From contig DVNW01000017.1 in assembly GCA_018714105.1 (NCBI GenBank), positions 1-32,583 on the forward strand: a DNA stretch of 32,583 nucleotides. The letters are read 5' to 3'. Positions 13,879-22,317 of this stretch are shown one piece after another (positions within the stretch are counted from its first letter, which is position 1; the number at the start of each line of letters is the position of its first letter). The position numbers and the translations under genes were made by a program. This DNA is from Candidatus Faecicola pullistercoris. Its GTDB lineage: Bacteria > Bacillota > Clostridia > Christensenellales > CAG-917. The notes under the pieces were generated by a model. The model was given only the letters and a program-made list of their open reading frames with translations. It searched no databases and was not told where the DNA came from.

Positions 13879-15078
13879 ATGAAAATTCTTGTAGTGAACG
13901 CCGGCAGCAGTTCTTTGAAATATCAGCTTTTTAACATGGATACCGAATCCGTTATGGCCAAAGGTCTGTGCGAGAGAATAGGCGATAACAACTCCTTGCT
14001 TTCCCAAAAGCGCGCAGACGGCGCCGAATTTAAAATTCAGAAAGCCATGCCCACGCACAAGGAGGCCATGGAACTCGTCCTTAAAGCCTTGCTCGACGAA
14101 AATGCCGGAGCTATTGCTTCTGTCGACGAGATAGGCGCGGTAGGACACAGAGTTCTGCACGGCGCCGAGGATTTCAAAAGCTCGGCTCTCGTAAACGACG
14201 AAGTGCTTGCCGTATGTAAAAAGAATATCGACCTCGGGCCTCTCCACATGCCCGGCAATATATCCTGCGTCGAAAGCTGCAGGGACGTAATGGGGGATAT
14301 ACCCATGGTTCTCGTTTTCGATACCGTTTTCCACTCCACCATGCCCGAAAAGGCTTACATGTACGGAATAAGGTACGAGGATTATAAAAATTTCAACGTC
14401 AGAAAATACGGTTTCCACGGAACTTCGCATCAGTACGTTTCGGGCGAGGCCGCGAAATGGCTGGGTACCGACAAATGCAAACTCATAATATGCCATCTCG
14501 GTAACGGCAGCTCGCTTTCTGCGGTTAAGGACGGCAGATGTATGGACACCACGATGGGCTTTACTCCTCTCGAAGGCGTTATGATGGGCACCAGAAGCGG
14601 CGATATAGACCCCGCCGCGGTTGATTTCCTTGCCGCCAAACTCAACAAGACGCTGCCCGAAATGGTGCAGTATCTCAACAAGGAATGCGGCATGAAGGGC
14701 ATAGGCGGAATAGGAAGCAGCGATTGCCGCGACCTTACCAAGGCAATGGAAGAGGGCAATCCCCGCGCGAGACTCGCGCTTGAAATGACCGCTTACCGCA
14801 TCAAGAAATACGTAGGCGCGTTTGCGGCCGTTCTCGGCGGAGCGGACGCGATTGTCTTTACGGGCGGAATAGGCGAACACAGCCCCCTTATCCGCGGTCT
14901 CGTGCTCGAAGGTTTGGAATATATGGGAGTCAAGTTCAGTAAAAAGCTGAACGATAATCCGCCGTCTGCGGACGTTGCCGTTATATCCGAACCCGATTCC
15001 TCAGTCAAAGTGGCCATTATTCCCACCAACGAAGAGCTGGTTATCGCCAGAGAAACGCTTAAACTGGCCTCTAAATAA
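13879..15078 (+). CDS. ackA: Acetate kinase
   Basis: AckA (399 residues, normal) converts acetyl-phosphate and ADP to acetate and ATP. The N-A-G-S-S-S-L-K-Y signature is at 7-15. H-R-V-L-H-G holds the substrate arginine, F-D-T-V-F-H holds the catalytic aspartate, and Y-G-F-H-G-T-S-H carries the active-site histidine. H-L-G-N-G-S-S and M-M-G-T-R-S-G-D-I-D hold the second arginine, and the C-terminal I-P-T-N-E-E-L contains the magnesium-binding Glu. GAGGTG precedes the start. Together with pta it points to acetate as a fermentation product. Confidence 0.97.
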   Translation: MKILVVNAGSSSLKYQLFNMDTESVMAKGLCERIGDNNSLLSQKRADGAEFKIQKAMPTHKEAMELVLKALLDENAGAIASVDEIGAVGHRVLHGAEDFKSSALVNDEVLAVCKKNIDLGPLHMPGNISCVESCRDVMGDIPMVLVFDTVFHSTMPEKAYMYGIRYEDYKNFNVRKYGFHGTSHQYVSGEAAKWLGTDKCKLIICHLGNGSSLSAVKDGRCMDTTMGFTPLEGVMMGTRSGDIDPAAVDFLAAKLNKTLPEMVQYLNKECGMKGIGGIGSSDCRDLTKAMEEGNPRARLALEMTAYRIKKYVGAFAAVLGGADAIVFTGGIGEHSPLIRGLVLEGLEYMGVKFSKKLNDNPPSADVAVISEPDSSVKVAIIPTNEELVIARETLKLASK

Positions 15079-15127
15079 TATTAAGAGACGCATTGACGGG
15101 CGTTTACGCTGTTTTTGTCTATTTTAG

Positions 15128-15156
15128 TTGACAAATACAGATTTAATTTATATAAT
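15128..15156 (+). promoter_or_regulatory. Consensus sigma-A promoter for DUF177-rpmF
   Basis: TTGACA (15128-15133) and TATAAT (15151-15156) both match the consensus exactly, with the ideal 17-nt spacer. This is the strongest promoter seen in the window, as expected ahead of a ribosomal-protein gene. Confidence 0.85.
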
Positions 15157-15185
15157 CTATTTTGCCTAATTTCGGAGGATACAGT

Positions 15186-15716
15186 ATGATTATCGACACT
15201 TCAAAGGCCGTTCAGGGCGTCAGCTATCCGTTTTCGGGCAGCTGTCCTGTCGATAGCGACCTCATGGCGGACAGAAATGTTACCTTTTCGGGCCCTGCCG
15301 AGGTCAGCGGCACTTACCTGTGTTCCGAAGACGAGGTTTCGGTAAAGATGGAGGTTACCGTGGCTTTCTGCGGTTTTTGCGAAAGATGCGGCGTCGCCGT
15401 CGAGCAATCGCTGAAATCCTCTTTCAGGCAGACATATCTTAAAAATTCTGTTCAGTCGGATTTGCCGTGCTGTCGCAATTCGTGCGTAGATTTGACCGAC
15501 GCGGTTAACGAATGCGTATTGCTTGCTTTTCCGTCTAAACTTCTTTGCTCGCCGGATTGCAAGGGGCTTTGCCCCGTGTGCGGCGGCAATCTGAACGCGA
15601 ACGAGTGTTCCTGCAACGCCGTTTCGCTTAACGATAATCCCTTCAAGGTTTTGTCGGATTTGAATATTACATCGGGAGGTAGCAAAAATGGCAGTTCCAA
15701 AAAGAAAAGTTTCTAA
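15186..15716 (+). CDS. DUF177 (YceD/YlbN) family protein
   Basis: The frame can be opened at a TTG (15162), but CGGAGG at 15173-15178 points to the ATG at 15186, giving 176 residues. DUF177 proteins are encoded next to rpmF across bacteria; in E. coli and plants relatives affect 23S rRNA accumulation, so a role in large-subunit biogenesis is likely. Two cysteine-rich spots are visible. F-C-G-F-C-E-R-C-G lies at about 60-70, and C-S-P-D-C-K-G-L-C-P-V-C-G at about 120-132 is a probable zinc ribbon. The last about 10 codons overlap the start of rpmF in another frame, and the C-terminus ends in a basic S-S-K-K-K-S-F tail. Confidence 0.88.
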   Translation: MIIDTSKAVQGVSYPFSGSCPVDSDLMADRNVTFSGPAEVSGTYLCSEDEVSVKMEVTVAFCGFCERCGVAVEQSLKSSFRQTYLKNSVQSDLPCCRNSCVDLTDAVNECVLLAFPSKLLCSPDCKGLCPVCGGNLNANECSCNAVSLNDNPFKVLSDLNITSGGSKNGSSKKKSF

Positions 15717-15876
15717 GGCAAGAAGAGACAGCAGAGCCGCTCAGACTTATAAAGTAAGCGCGCCCAATCTGGTTGAATGCCCTCAGTGCCACGAACTTAA
15801 AAAGAGCCATGTGGTTTGCCCTAAATGCGGTTACTACAACGGCGAATTAGTTGTTGCAAAAAAGGATAAAGAATAA
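15688..15876 (+). CDS. rpmF: 50S ribosomal protein L32, zinc-ribbon form
   Basis: L32 (62 residues) begins M-A-V-P-K-R-K-V-S-K-A-R-R-D, the conserved basic start of the family. It has C31-P-Q-C34 and C44-P-K-C47, so it is the zinc-binding (C+) form, sensitive to zinc supply in species that also have a C-minus paralogue. GGGAGGT just upstream is embedded in the DUF177 coding sequence, and the two genes overlap by 29 nt. Both are read from the consensus promoter at 15128, and a terminator follows immediately. Confidence 0.97.
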   Translation: MAVPKRKVSKARRDSRAAQTYKVSAPNLVECPQCHELKKSHVVCPKCGYYNGELVVAKKDKE

Positions 15877-15883
15877 TTTGAAG

Positions 15884-15912
15884 CGAGGCTGAAAAGGCCT
15901 CGTTTTGTGTTT
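15884..15912 (+). terminator. Intrinsic terminator after rpmF
   Basis: CGAGGC (15884-15889) pairs with GCCTCG (15897-15902) around a 7-nt loop, followed by TTTTGTGTTTTT. It lies 8 nt after the rpmF stop codon and 51 nt before plsX. Confidence 0.75.
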
Positions 15913-15917
15913 TTGGC

Positions 15918-15937
15918 AAGCCGATTCATATCGGCTT
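15918..15937 (+). promoter_or_regulatory. Second hairpin in rpmF-plsX gap
   Basis: AAGCCGAT (15918-15925) pairs perfectly with ATCGGCTT (15930-15937) around TCAT, followed by a T-rich but interrupted tail. Its stem is the same 8 bp as the ftsY terminator at 22276-22297. It could be a second terminator or an attenuator before plsX, for which I see no separate good promoter. Confidence 0.5.
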
Positions 15938-15962
15938 CCTTTGTGTTTCTTCGGAGGAAAAT

Positions 15963-16973
15963 ATGAAAATAGTAGTTGACGCTTTCGGCGGCGACAACGC
16001 GCCTCAGGCCATAGTGGACGGGGCGGTAGCGGCAGTAGCCGCAAGAGAGGGACTGGAAGTAGTCCTTACGGGCGACAGTGAGAAACTGAACGCTCTTTTA
16101 GAAGGCAGAAGCCGCAACATTACCGTTCTGCACGCGCCCGACGTCATAACCAACGACGACGCGCCCACTTCCGCCGTCAAAAAGAAAACCCGTTCCTCAA
16201 TGGTGGTCGGGCTGGATGCGCTGGCTTCCGACGATTCTGTTTCCGCCATGGTATCCGCCGGCAGTACGGGAGCTTTGCTGACCGGCGGCTTTATGAAACT
16301 CGGCAGAATAAAAGGCATTTCGCGCCCCGCCATGGCGCCCATGCTTCCTTCGCTTTCCTCGCAGGGAGTGGTGCTTTGCGACTGCGGCGCCAACGCCGAT
16401 TGCAAACCCGTGAATTTACTGCATTTCGCTATTATGGGCACGACCTTCTATACCGCAATGACGGGCAAGGAGAATCCCGCGGTAGCCCTTCTTAACAACG
16501 GCACGGAAGAACACAAAGGCAACGAACTTACGAAACAGGCATACGAATTGTTAAAGCAATCTGGCCTTAATTTTATAGGCAACGTCGAGGCTCGCGATCT
16601 TATTACGGGCGCGGCCGACGTAATAGTTGCCGACGGTTTCAGCGGCAACGTGGCTCTGAAAAGCTGCGAAGGCACGGCGCTTTCCATGTTTTCGCTTATC
16701 AAAAAGGGCATAAACGAGGGAGGGCTGAAAGCCAAAATAGGCGCTTTGCTGCTTAAACCCGTATTCAGAAAAATCAAAAAGGTCATGGATTACGGCGAAA
16801 ACGGCGGAGCGTGTTTTCTCGGCATAAACAAGGTGCTTATCAAGGCTCACGGCTCGGCCAGCGCGAAATCCGTATGCGCCGCGGTTTTGCAGGCCGCTCA
16901 GCTTGCGGAAGCGGGTATTACGGACAAAATAAGAGAGGGAGTGGCCGGATTCGTTTCCGAGACTGCCGAATGA
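15963..16973 (+). CDS. plsX: Phosphate acyltransferase PlsX
   Basis: PlsX (336 residues) converts acyl-ACP to acyl-phosphate, the donor for PlsY in phosphatidic acid synthesis; it is a peripheral membrane enzyme. The N-terminal V-D-A-F-G-G-D-N-A-P (5-14) is the family signature. D-A-P-T-S-A-V-K-K-K-T-R-S-S-M, V-S-A-G-S-T-G-A-L-L, and V-A-D-G-F-S-G-N-V-A-L-K in the second half are all characteristic. CGGAGG precedes the start. The stop overlaps the rnc start (ATGA), so the two are coupled. In Bacillus plsX is followed by fabD, fabG and acpP; these are absent here. Confidence 0.96.
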   Translation: MKIVVDAFGGDNAPQAIVDGAVAAVAAREGLEVVLTGDSEKLNALLEGRSRNITVLHAPDVITNDDAPTSAVKKKTRSSMVVGLDALASDDSVSAMVSAGSTGALLTGGFMKLGRIKGISRPAMAPMLPSLSSQGVVLCDCGANADCKPVNLLHFAIMGTTFYTAMTGKENPAVALLNNGTEEHKGNELTKQAYELLKQSGLNFIGNVEARDLITGAADVIVADGFSGNVALKSCEGTALSMFSLIKKGINEGGLKAKIGALLLKPVFRKIKKVMDYGENGGACFLGINKVLIKAHGSASAKSVCAAVLQAAQLAEAGITDKIREGVAGFVSETAE

Positions 16974-17638
16974 ACCGAGATACTTTATTGAAAATTCAGG
17001 ATATAACCGGTTACGTTTTTTCCGACCCCGGTCTGGCGGAACTGGCCTTCACGCATAAATCCTTCAAGGGCGCGAAGTCCAACCAGTGTATGGAATTTTT
17101 CGGGGACAGCATCCTCGACTTTATCGTTTCCGAAATTATTTTCAGAAAATACACAGACCTGGACGAAGGCGAACTTACCAAACTGCGCGCCGCGGTCGTG
17201 TCCGAAAAACCGCTTGCGGCCGTTATAAAAAAGTCAGGGCTTAACGAGTTTCTCATAATGGGTAAAAACGAAATCAAACAGGGCATAAACGAAAATCTTT
17301 CGGTTATGTCCGACCTTTACGAGGCTTTGCTAGCCGCCGTTTATATGGACGGCGGTCTGGAAGCGGCCTTTGCGTTTGTGAAAAAAACCCATTCGGACCT
17401 GATAGAAAAAAAATACGCCTCTCTTAAAAAAAACGGGTTCGGGGATTATAAATCCGAACTTTACGAATTCTGTGCAAAGCATAACCTCGGGCTGGAATTC
17501 GTAACCGAAAAAAGCGGGGCCGTTTTCGTCAGCGAGGCTTATATCGAGGGGGATTTCGTGGCTTCCGGCAAGGGCTCGTCCAAAAAAGAGGCGGAGCAGT
17601 CCGCCGCCGCCGAGGCCTGTAAAAGACTGGACAGATAA
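16970..17638 (+). CDS. rnc: Ribonuclease III
   Basis: The start is set at the ATG overlapping the plsX stop (16970-16973), giving 222 residues. A longer frame begins at 16811 but lies inside plsX. RNase III cleaves double-stranded RNA, maturing 16S and 23S rRNA precursors. The catalytic domain has H-K-S-F, M-E-F-F-G-D-S-I-L-D with the catalytic Glu and Asp, and S-D-L-Y-E-A-L-L-A-A-V-Y with the second acidic pair. The C-terminal double-stranded-RNA-binding domain (about 155-222) ends G-S-S-K-K-E-A-E-Q-S-A-A. The usual N-E-R-L-E-F-L-G-D reads N-Q-C-M-E-F-F-G-D, a departure in non-catalytic positions. A terminator follows. Confidence 0.95.
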   Translation: MNRDTLLKIQDITGYVFSDPGLAELAFTHKSFKGAKSNQCMEFFGDSILDFIVSEIIFRKYTDLDEGELTKLRAAVVSEKPLAAVIKKSGLNEFLIMGKNEIKQGINENLSVMSDLYEALLAAVYMDGGLEAAFAFVKKTHSDLIEKKYASLKKNGFGDYKSELYEFCAKHNLGLEFVTEKSGAVFVSEAYIEGDFVASGKGSSKKEAEQSAAAEACKRLDR

Positions 17639-17643
17639 CCGCA

Positions 17644-17666
17644 GCCGCCGGCGAGGCGGCTTTTTT
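17644..17666 (+). terminator. Intrinsic terminator after rnc
   Basis: GCCGCC (17644-17649) pairs with GGCGGC (17655-17660) with a 5-nt loop, followed by six T. It separates plsX-rnc from smc-ftsY, which are often one operon in Bacillus. Confidence 0.88.
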
Positions 17667-17690
17667 ATATATTTAAACCTTAAAAATAGG

Positions 17691-17719
17691 TTGTTATCGC
17701 AAGCTTTTTATGTTATAAT
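17691..17719 (+). promoter_or_regulatory. Promoter of smc-ftsY
   Basis: TTGTTA (17691-17696) and a perfect TATAAT (17714-17719) are 17 nt apart, about 30 nt before the smc start codon. Confidence 0.65.
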
Positions 17720-17750
17720 CTTTATAGATTATATTTTTCGGAGTACTGTT

Positions 17751-20700
17751 TTGAATTGTAAAAAAATAGAGCTTTACGGCTTTAAATCTTTCGCGGATAA
17801 AACGGTTATAACCATTAAGGACGGTCTTACGGCCATAGTCGGCCCCAATGGCAGCGGCAAAAGCAATATCGCGGACGCCCTCAGGTGGGTTTTAGGCGAA
17901 CAGAGCGCCAAGACGCTGAGAGGCAAAAACATGCAGGACGTTATCTTTCAGGGTACCGATACCCGAAAGAAGCTTTCCTATTGCGAGGTAAACCTTTATT
18001 TTTCCAACGCCGACGAGGTGGACGATCCCGCCGATATTTCCGAGATAATCGTATCGAGAAGGCTGGACCGCAGCGGTAACAGCGAATATTTTCTGAATAA
18101 CGAGAAAGCCCGTCTGAAAGATATCATAAACCTGCTTCACGATATAGGAATAAGCACGGACGGCTACGCAATCATAGGCCAGGACAAGGCTAAGGACATC
18201 GTTACCAACAAGCCGCTTGACAGAAGAATCGTTTTCGAGGAAGCCGCGGGCGTTTCCAAGTTCAAAGGACAGAAGAAAGAGACCGAGCGCAAACTCGAAC
18301 GCACGCAGGAAAACCTCAATCATTACGCCGCCATTCTCAACGAGATGGAAAACAGGCTTGAACCTCTGCGCAAACAGGCCGATACGGCAATCAAATATAA
18401 CGAACTCAGCAACGAGCTCAAACATCACGAAGTCAATTACTACATATATCAGTACGAAAACAACAAGTCGGTTACCGACGCCATAACGGCAAAACTGAAT
18501 AAAGTTACGGCCGAACTCGAGCTTGCCGAAAAGGAAGAAGCGGAGGCGCGCGAAACCTACGACGTCAAAAGGCTGGAAATAGACCAGGTTGACGTAAAAA
18601 TAATGGCTATCAACAGCCAGCTTACCGCTCTTAAAATAAATCAGGCTTCGGTATCGGGCGACGCGAAACTTCACGCCGATCGCGCAGTAAGGCTGTCGGA
18701 AGAGATTCAGCAACTGGAAAAACAGAAGGAAATGGCCTCGCTCGATCTGGACGCCAGGGCCGTCGAACTCGAAAACGCCGTCAAAAACAAGGCGGGCAAG
18801 GAAGAAATACTTAAAAACTTAGAAGCCGAACTGAAAGAGTGTTTAGAGGCTCAGGAAAGAATAAACCTTAAAATTTCCGATGACGAAAACAGCCTGGAAA
18901 ACTCCAACAGGCGCATTCTTGAAGCTTCGGAAGAGCTTGCCAACATCAAGGGCAATCTGTCGGCCCTTCTTGCCGAAAAGGAAATTCATCAGGGCCGTCT
19001 CGTAAACCTTAAAGAAAGTCTGTCGGTAAAAAAGGCCGCGCAGGACGCCGAAATCAGAGATAAAGCGATCTTTCAGGGACAGATATCCGAAATAAGACAA
19101 AAAGGCAGCGCTCTTACACAGAAATACAATTCCATGGTAAGAGAACTTGAGGAAACCAAAAATTCCGGCCAGTCCTTGCAGGAGGACCTGGTAAAGGCCA
19201 ACGCCCGCGTCAGCAGCTTCGAGGCCAAGGTCAACCTTCTTATCGAACAGAAGAAGAGTTACGACGGATTTCAGCTTTCCGTCAAGCGACTTATGCAGGA
19301 CGCTCAGTCCAGGCCCGACATACAAAACCGTATACTGGGCGTGGTAGGCGAGATAATCAAGGCGAAAGACGGGCTTGAAACCGCAATCGAAACCGCGCTG
19401 GGAGGCGCGCTTCAAAACGTGGTTACCGCCGACGAAGAAGATACCAAACAGATTATTTATTATCTGCAAAGCAAAAATATGGGACAGGTTACCTTCCTTC
19501 CGTTGACCTCATTCAAGGTGCGCCGTCTCGAACCCGAATACGAAAAAGCGCTTACCGAACCGGGTTGTTACGGGCTGGCTTGCGACCTTGTATCCTACGA
19601 CTCGCGCTTCGATACGATTATCAAAGGTCTGCTGGGCAAGACCGTAGTCGTAAACAACCTGGATACCGCGATACGCATGGCAAAACAATACCGTTACGGG
19701 TTTAAAATCGTAACGCTCGACGGTCATCAGACCGCCACCAGCGGCGCGGTAAGAGGCGGTTCGGTAGCGAGAGGAGAGGGCGTCAGCCTGCTTGCCAAGG
19801 AAAAGGAAATAGAAAACAACAAACGTCTTCTCGAAAGCGCGAAGAAGCAGGTAGAACAGCTTACGAAAATGCGCGACGAGGCTCAGTCCGCCGTTGTCGA
19901 ACTCGACAAGCGCATCAAAGAATGCGACGGAGAGATAAACGAATGTTCTATAAAACTCAACGTAACGCAGGAAAAACTCAAAAAATGTAACGAAACGATA
20001 GACAATCTCGACGCCGAGGTCAAGACGCTTGCCGACGAAATAAGAAGCATTGAATCTTCCATCAAGGACACCGACGTAAAGGTCAGATCCATCGACGAAC
20101 TCGAAAGCGAAATCAGCGAGAAAAAGCAGTTCTCGGGCGAACTTATCGAAAAAGCAAAACTCGAAAGCGACCAGAACAAGCGCGAGAAAGAGCTTAACAG
20201 CCGCAGAGAAATGACTCTTAAAGTGGAAATCGCGTCGGCTAAAAGCGAAATCGAACAGACGGATAACGAAATCTTCCGTCTTAAACGCGAATGCTCCAAA
20301 CTGCAAGAGGATATCATGGACCTCGAAGCGCGCCTTAAAACGGACAATGCCGCTCTCGATATAGCAAAGCAGGCTACCGACAAGGCCAAACTTACGGCGG
20401 AAGACAGCAGAATGATTGACGAGCTGGAAGCCGAGCTCGAAAAAGCGCAGGAATTAAAGCGCACCACGCAGGAAGAGGTTACCGCCCTCGACCGCAAGAA
20501 GCTAGAACTGGGCGACAAGATAAGGATTCTCGAAAACCGCAAGTATAACGAACAGACCGCCCTGGAGCGCAACGACAGCAATATCAAGTATCTGCAGGAG
20601 CACATCTGGGAAGAATATACCCTTACTTATCAGAACGCCCTCGAACTTAAAGAAGAGGGCTACGAGGCGGATAAGGCCCCAGCTAACATCAACCGAATCA

Positions 20701-21347
20701 AGCGCGCCATAAATCAGCTGGGCGCGGTAAACCATCACGCGGTGGAGGACTTCGAGGACCTCAACGCAAGATATAACGAAACCAAGGAGGTTTACAACGA
20801 CCTCGAACAGGCAAAAGCCGATCTTGAGAAAATCATTTCCGAACTCGTAAACGAAATAGACGGTAAATTTACCGAAGCGTTTAACAAAATCAACGATAAT
20901 TTTGCCGTTACTTTCAAACAGCTGTTCGGCGGCGGCGAGGCAAAACTCATGCTGGTCAAGTCCGAAACGGAAGATCCGCTTGACGCAGGCGTGGAAATTT
21001 ACGCTCAGCCCCCCGGCAAGAAGGCGAGGTTGCTTTCCCAGCTTTCGGGCGGGGAACAGGCCCTTACTTCCATAGCCATTCTTTTCGCGATATTGCAGTT
21101 CAAGGCCATGCCGTTCTGTCTGCTCGACGAGGTTGAAGCCGCGCTGGACGACTCCAACGCCGCGCTCTTTGCCGAGTATCTCGGCCAGCTTTCGGGCGGT
21201 ACGCAGTTTATAGTAATCACGCACAGAAAACCCACCATGGAAGCCGCCGACCATATCTTCGGCGTCACCACGGAGGAAAGGGGCGTGTCCAAAATCATTT
21301 CCATAGAGCTTTCCGAGGCTCAGAAACACGCGCAAGGAGACGATTGA
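17751..21347 (+). CDS. smc: Chromosome partition protein SMC
   Basis: A TTG start at 17751 is chosen: CGGAG is 7 nt upstream, and the protein then begins L-N-C-K-K-I-E-L-Y-G-F-K-S-F-A like other SMCs. The frame opens earlier at 17691, but that is the promoter -35 box. The 1198 residues show Walker A G-P-N-G-S-G-K-S-N (31-39), then a long coiled coil. A globular hinge follows at about 510-650, with I-L-G-V-V-G-E-I-I at its start and G-G-A-L-Q-N-V-V, and then the return coiled coil. The chain closes with the ABC signature L-S-G-G-E-Q (1098-1103) and Walker B L-L-D-E (1124-1127). With ScpAB it forms condensin, which organises and segregates the chromosome. ScpA and ScpB are not in the window. 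Confidence 0.97.
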   Translation: MNCKKIELYGFKSFADKTVITIKDGLTAIVGPNGSGKSNIADALRWVLGEQSAKTLRGKNMQDVIFQGTDTRKKLSYCEVNLYFSNADEVDDPADISEIIVSRRLDRSGNSEYFLNNEKARLKDIINLLHDIGISTDGYAIIGQDKAKDIVTNKPLDRRIVFEEAAGVSKFKGQKKETERKLERTQENLNHYAAILNEMENRLEPLRKQADTAIKYNELSNELKHHEVNYYIYQYENNKSVTDAITAKLNKVTAELELAEKEEAEARETYDVKRLEIDQVDVKIMAINSQLTALKINQASVSGDAKLHADRAVRLSEEIQQLEKQKEMASLDLDARAVELENAVKNKAGKEEILKNLEAELKECLEAQERINLKISDDENSLENSNRRILEASEELANIKGNLSALLAEKEIHQGRLVNLKESLSVKKAAQDAEIRDKAIFQGQISEIRQKGSALTQKYNSMVRELEETKNSGQSLQEDLVKANARVSSFEAKVNLLIEQKKSYDGFQLSVKRLMQDAQSRPDIQNRILGVVGEIIKAKDGLETAIETALGGALQNVVTADEEDTKQIIYYLQSKNMGQVTFLPLTSFKVRRLEPEYEKALTEPGCYGLACDLVSYDSRFDTIIKGLLGKTVVVNNLDTAIRMAKQYRYGFKIVTLDGHQTATSGAVRGGSVARGEGVSLLAKEKEIENNKRLLESAKKQVEQLTKMRDEAQSAVVELDKRIKECDGEINECSIKLNVTQEKLKKCNETIDNLDAEVKTLADEIRSIESSIKDTDVKVRSIDELESEISEKKQFSGELIEKAKLESDQNKREKELNSRREMTLKVEIASAKSEIEQTDNEIFRLKRECSKLQEDIMDLEARLKTDNAALDIAKQATDKAKLTAEDSRMIDELEAELEKAQELKRTTQEEVTALDRKKLELGDKIRILENRKYNEQTALERNDSNIKYLQEHIWEEYTLTYQNALELKEEGYEADKAPANINRIKRAINQLGAVNHHAVEDFEDLNARYNETKEVYNDLEQAKADLEKIISELVNEIDGKFTEAFNKINDNFAVTFKQLFGGGEAKLMLVKSETEDPLDAGVEIYAQPPGKKARLLSQLSGGEQALTSIAILFAILQFKAMPFCLLDEVEAALDDSNAALFAEYLGQLSGGTQFIVITHRKPTMEAADHIFGVTTEERGVSKIISIELSEAQKHAQGDD

Positions 21348-21349
21348 TT

Positions 21350-22243
21350 ATGGGTTTCTTTTCCAAAATAAAAGAAGGTCTTAAAAAGACAAAGGACAAT
21401 TTTTCCAAAAAACTTTATTCCGTGTTTACGGGGCGCAGGCTCGACGACGAGTTTTACGAGGACCTCGAGGACGCTCTTATCTCGGCGGATATGGGCGTTA
21501 CCGCCGCTTCGCAGATTATAGAGGACCTCAAAGACAGGGTTTACCGCGAAAAGGTCAGAGAGCCCGAGGACGCGCGCGAGCTTCTTAAAGAAATAATGAT
21601 TGAAAGCATCGATTACGAAATTCCGCCTTACGAATATCCCCTGATACTGCTCATAGCGGGCGTAAACGGCGTGGGTAAAACCACAGCGATAGGCAAACTC
21701 GCAAACATGTTCAAAGAACAGGGTAAAAGCGTTGTTGTCGCGGCCGCGGATACTTTCCGCGCGGCGGCTTCGGAACAGCTTGAAATTTGGGCAGAGAGGG
21801 CCGGCGTAAAAATAGTCAAACAGGGCGAGGGAAGCGATCCGGCAGCCGTCGTGTTCGACGCAATAGCTTCGGCCAAGGCCAAAAAAAACGACGTGATTTT
21901 AATCGATACCGCGGGGAGACTTCATAATAAAAAGAACCTTATGGAGGAGCTTAAAAAGATTTACCGCGTAATCGGACGGGAGTATCCCGAGGCCGACCTG
22001 AGAAGCTATATTGTTCTCGACGCGACGACGGGGCAGAATGCCGTGCAGCAGGCGCAGGTATTCGGCGAGGCCGTAGACGTGGACGGCATAATTCTTACCA
22101 AGCTCGACGGTACGGCGAAAGGAGGCGTGGTGCTGGCTATCAGCGCGGAGATGGAAATACCCGTCGTATACGTAGGAGTTGGCGAGAAAATCGACGATCT
22201 TATCGAGTTTAACGCACGCGATTTTATTGACGCGATTTTATAA
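21350..22243 (+). CDS. ftsY: Signal recognition particle receptor FtsY
   Basis: AAGGAG at 21334-21339 fits the ATG at 21350 better than an in-frame TTG at 21344; this gives 297 residues. FtsY is the membrane-associated GTPase that docks the SRP-ribosome complex for co-translational membrane insertion. After a short basic N-terminal helix come the N domain (about 30-90) and G domain. G1 is G-V-N-G-V-G-K-T-T, D-T-A-G-R-L-H-N follows, then T-K-L-D-G-T-A-K-G-G, and the closing G-V-G-E-K-I-D-D-L. The acidic A domain of E. coli FtsY is absent, as in many Gram-positives. The start is 2 nt after the smc stop. Confidence 0.97.
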   Translation: MGFFSKIKEGLKKTKDNFSKKLYSVFTGRRLDDEFYEDLEDALISADMGVTAASQIIEDLKDRVYREKVREPEDARELLKEIMIESIDYEIPPYEYPLILLIAGVNGVGKTTAIGKLANMFKEQGKSVVVAAADTFRAAASEQLEIWAERAGVKIVKQGEGSDPAAVVFDAIASAKAKKNDVILIDTAGRLHNKKNLMEELKKIYRVIGREYPEADLRSYIVLDATTGQNAVQQAQVFGEAVDVDGIILTKLDGTAKGGVVLAISAEMEIPVVYVGVGEKIDDLIEFNARDFIDAIL

Positions 22244-22272
22244 TTAACCCTGTATATTTTTCAAAAAAACGC

Positions 22273-22300
22273 AAAAAGCCGATGAAATCATCGGCTTTTT
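22273..22300. terminator. Bidirectional terminator between ftsY and DivIVA-like gene
   Basis: AAAAAGCCGAT (22273-22283) pairs perfectly with ATCGGCTTTTT (22290-22300) around 6 nt. Symmetric A- and T-runs allow use from both directions, ending ftsY and the minus-strand gene at 22318. Confidence 0.9.
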
Positions 22301-22317
22301 TGTATCGTTGAGCTATA

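Noticed and set aside
13264-14880. 538-residue open frame on the minus strand across pta and ackA
   Set aside because: It lies antisense to two intact, unmistakable genes, has no ribosome-binding site or recognisable domain, and follows from the codon bias of the sense strand.
17691-17750. Longer smc start at TTG 17691
   Set aside because: It would start transcription and translation at the same place: 17691-17719 is the promoter, while CGGAG before TTG 17751 gives a normal SMC N-terminus.
18843-20306. Long minus-strand frames opposite smc
   Set aside because: They mirror the coiled-coil codons of SMC (for example runs of Phe and Leu opposite Glu and Lys) and have no start signals.
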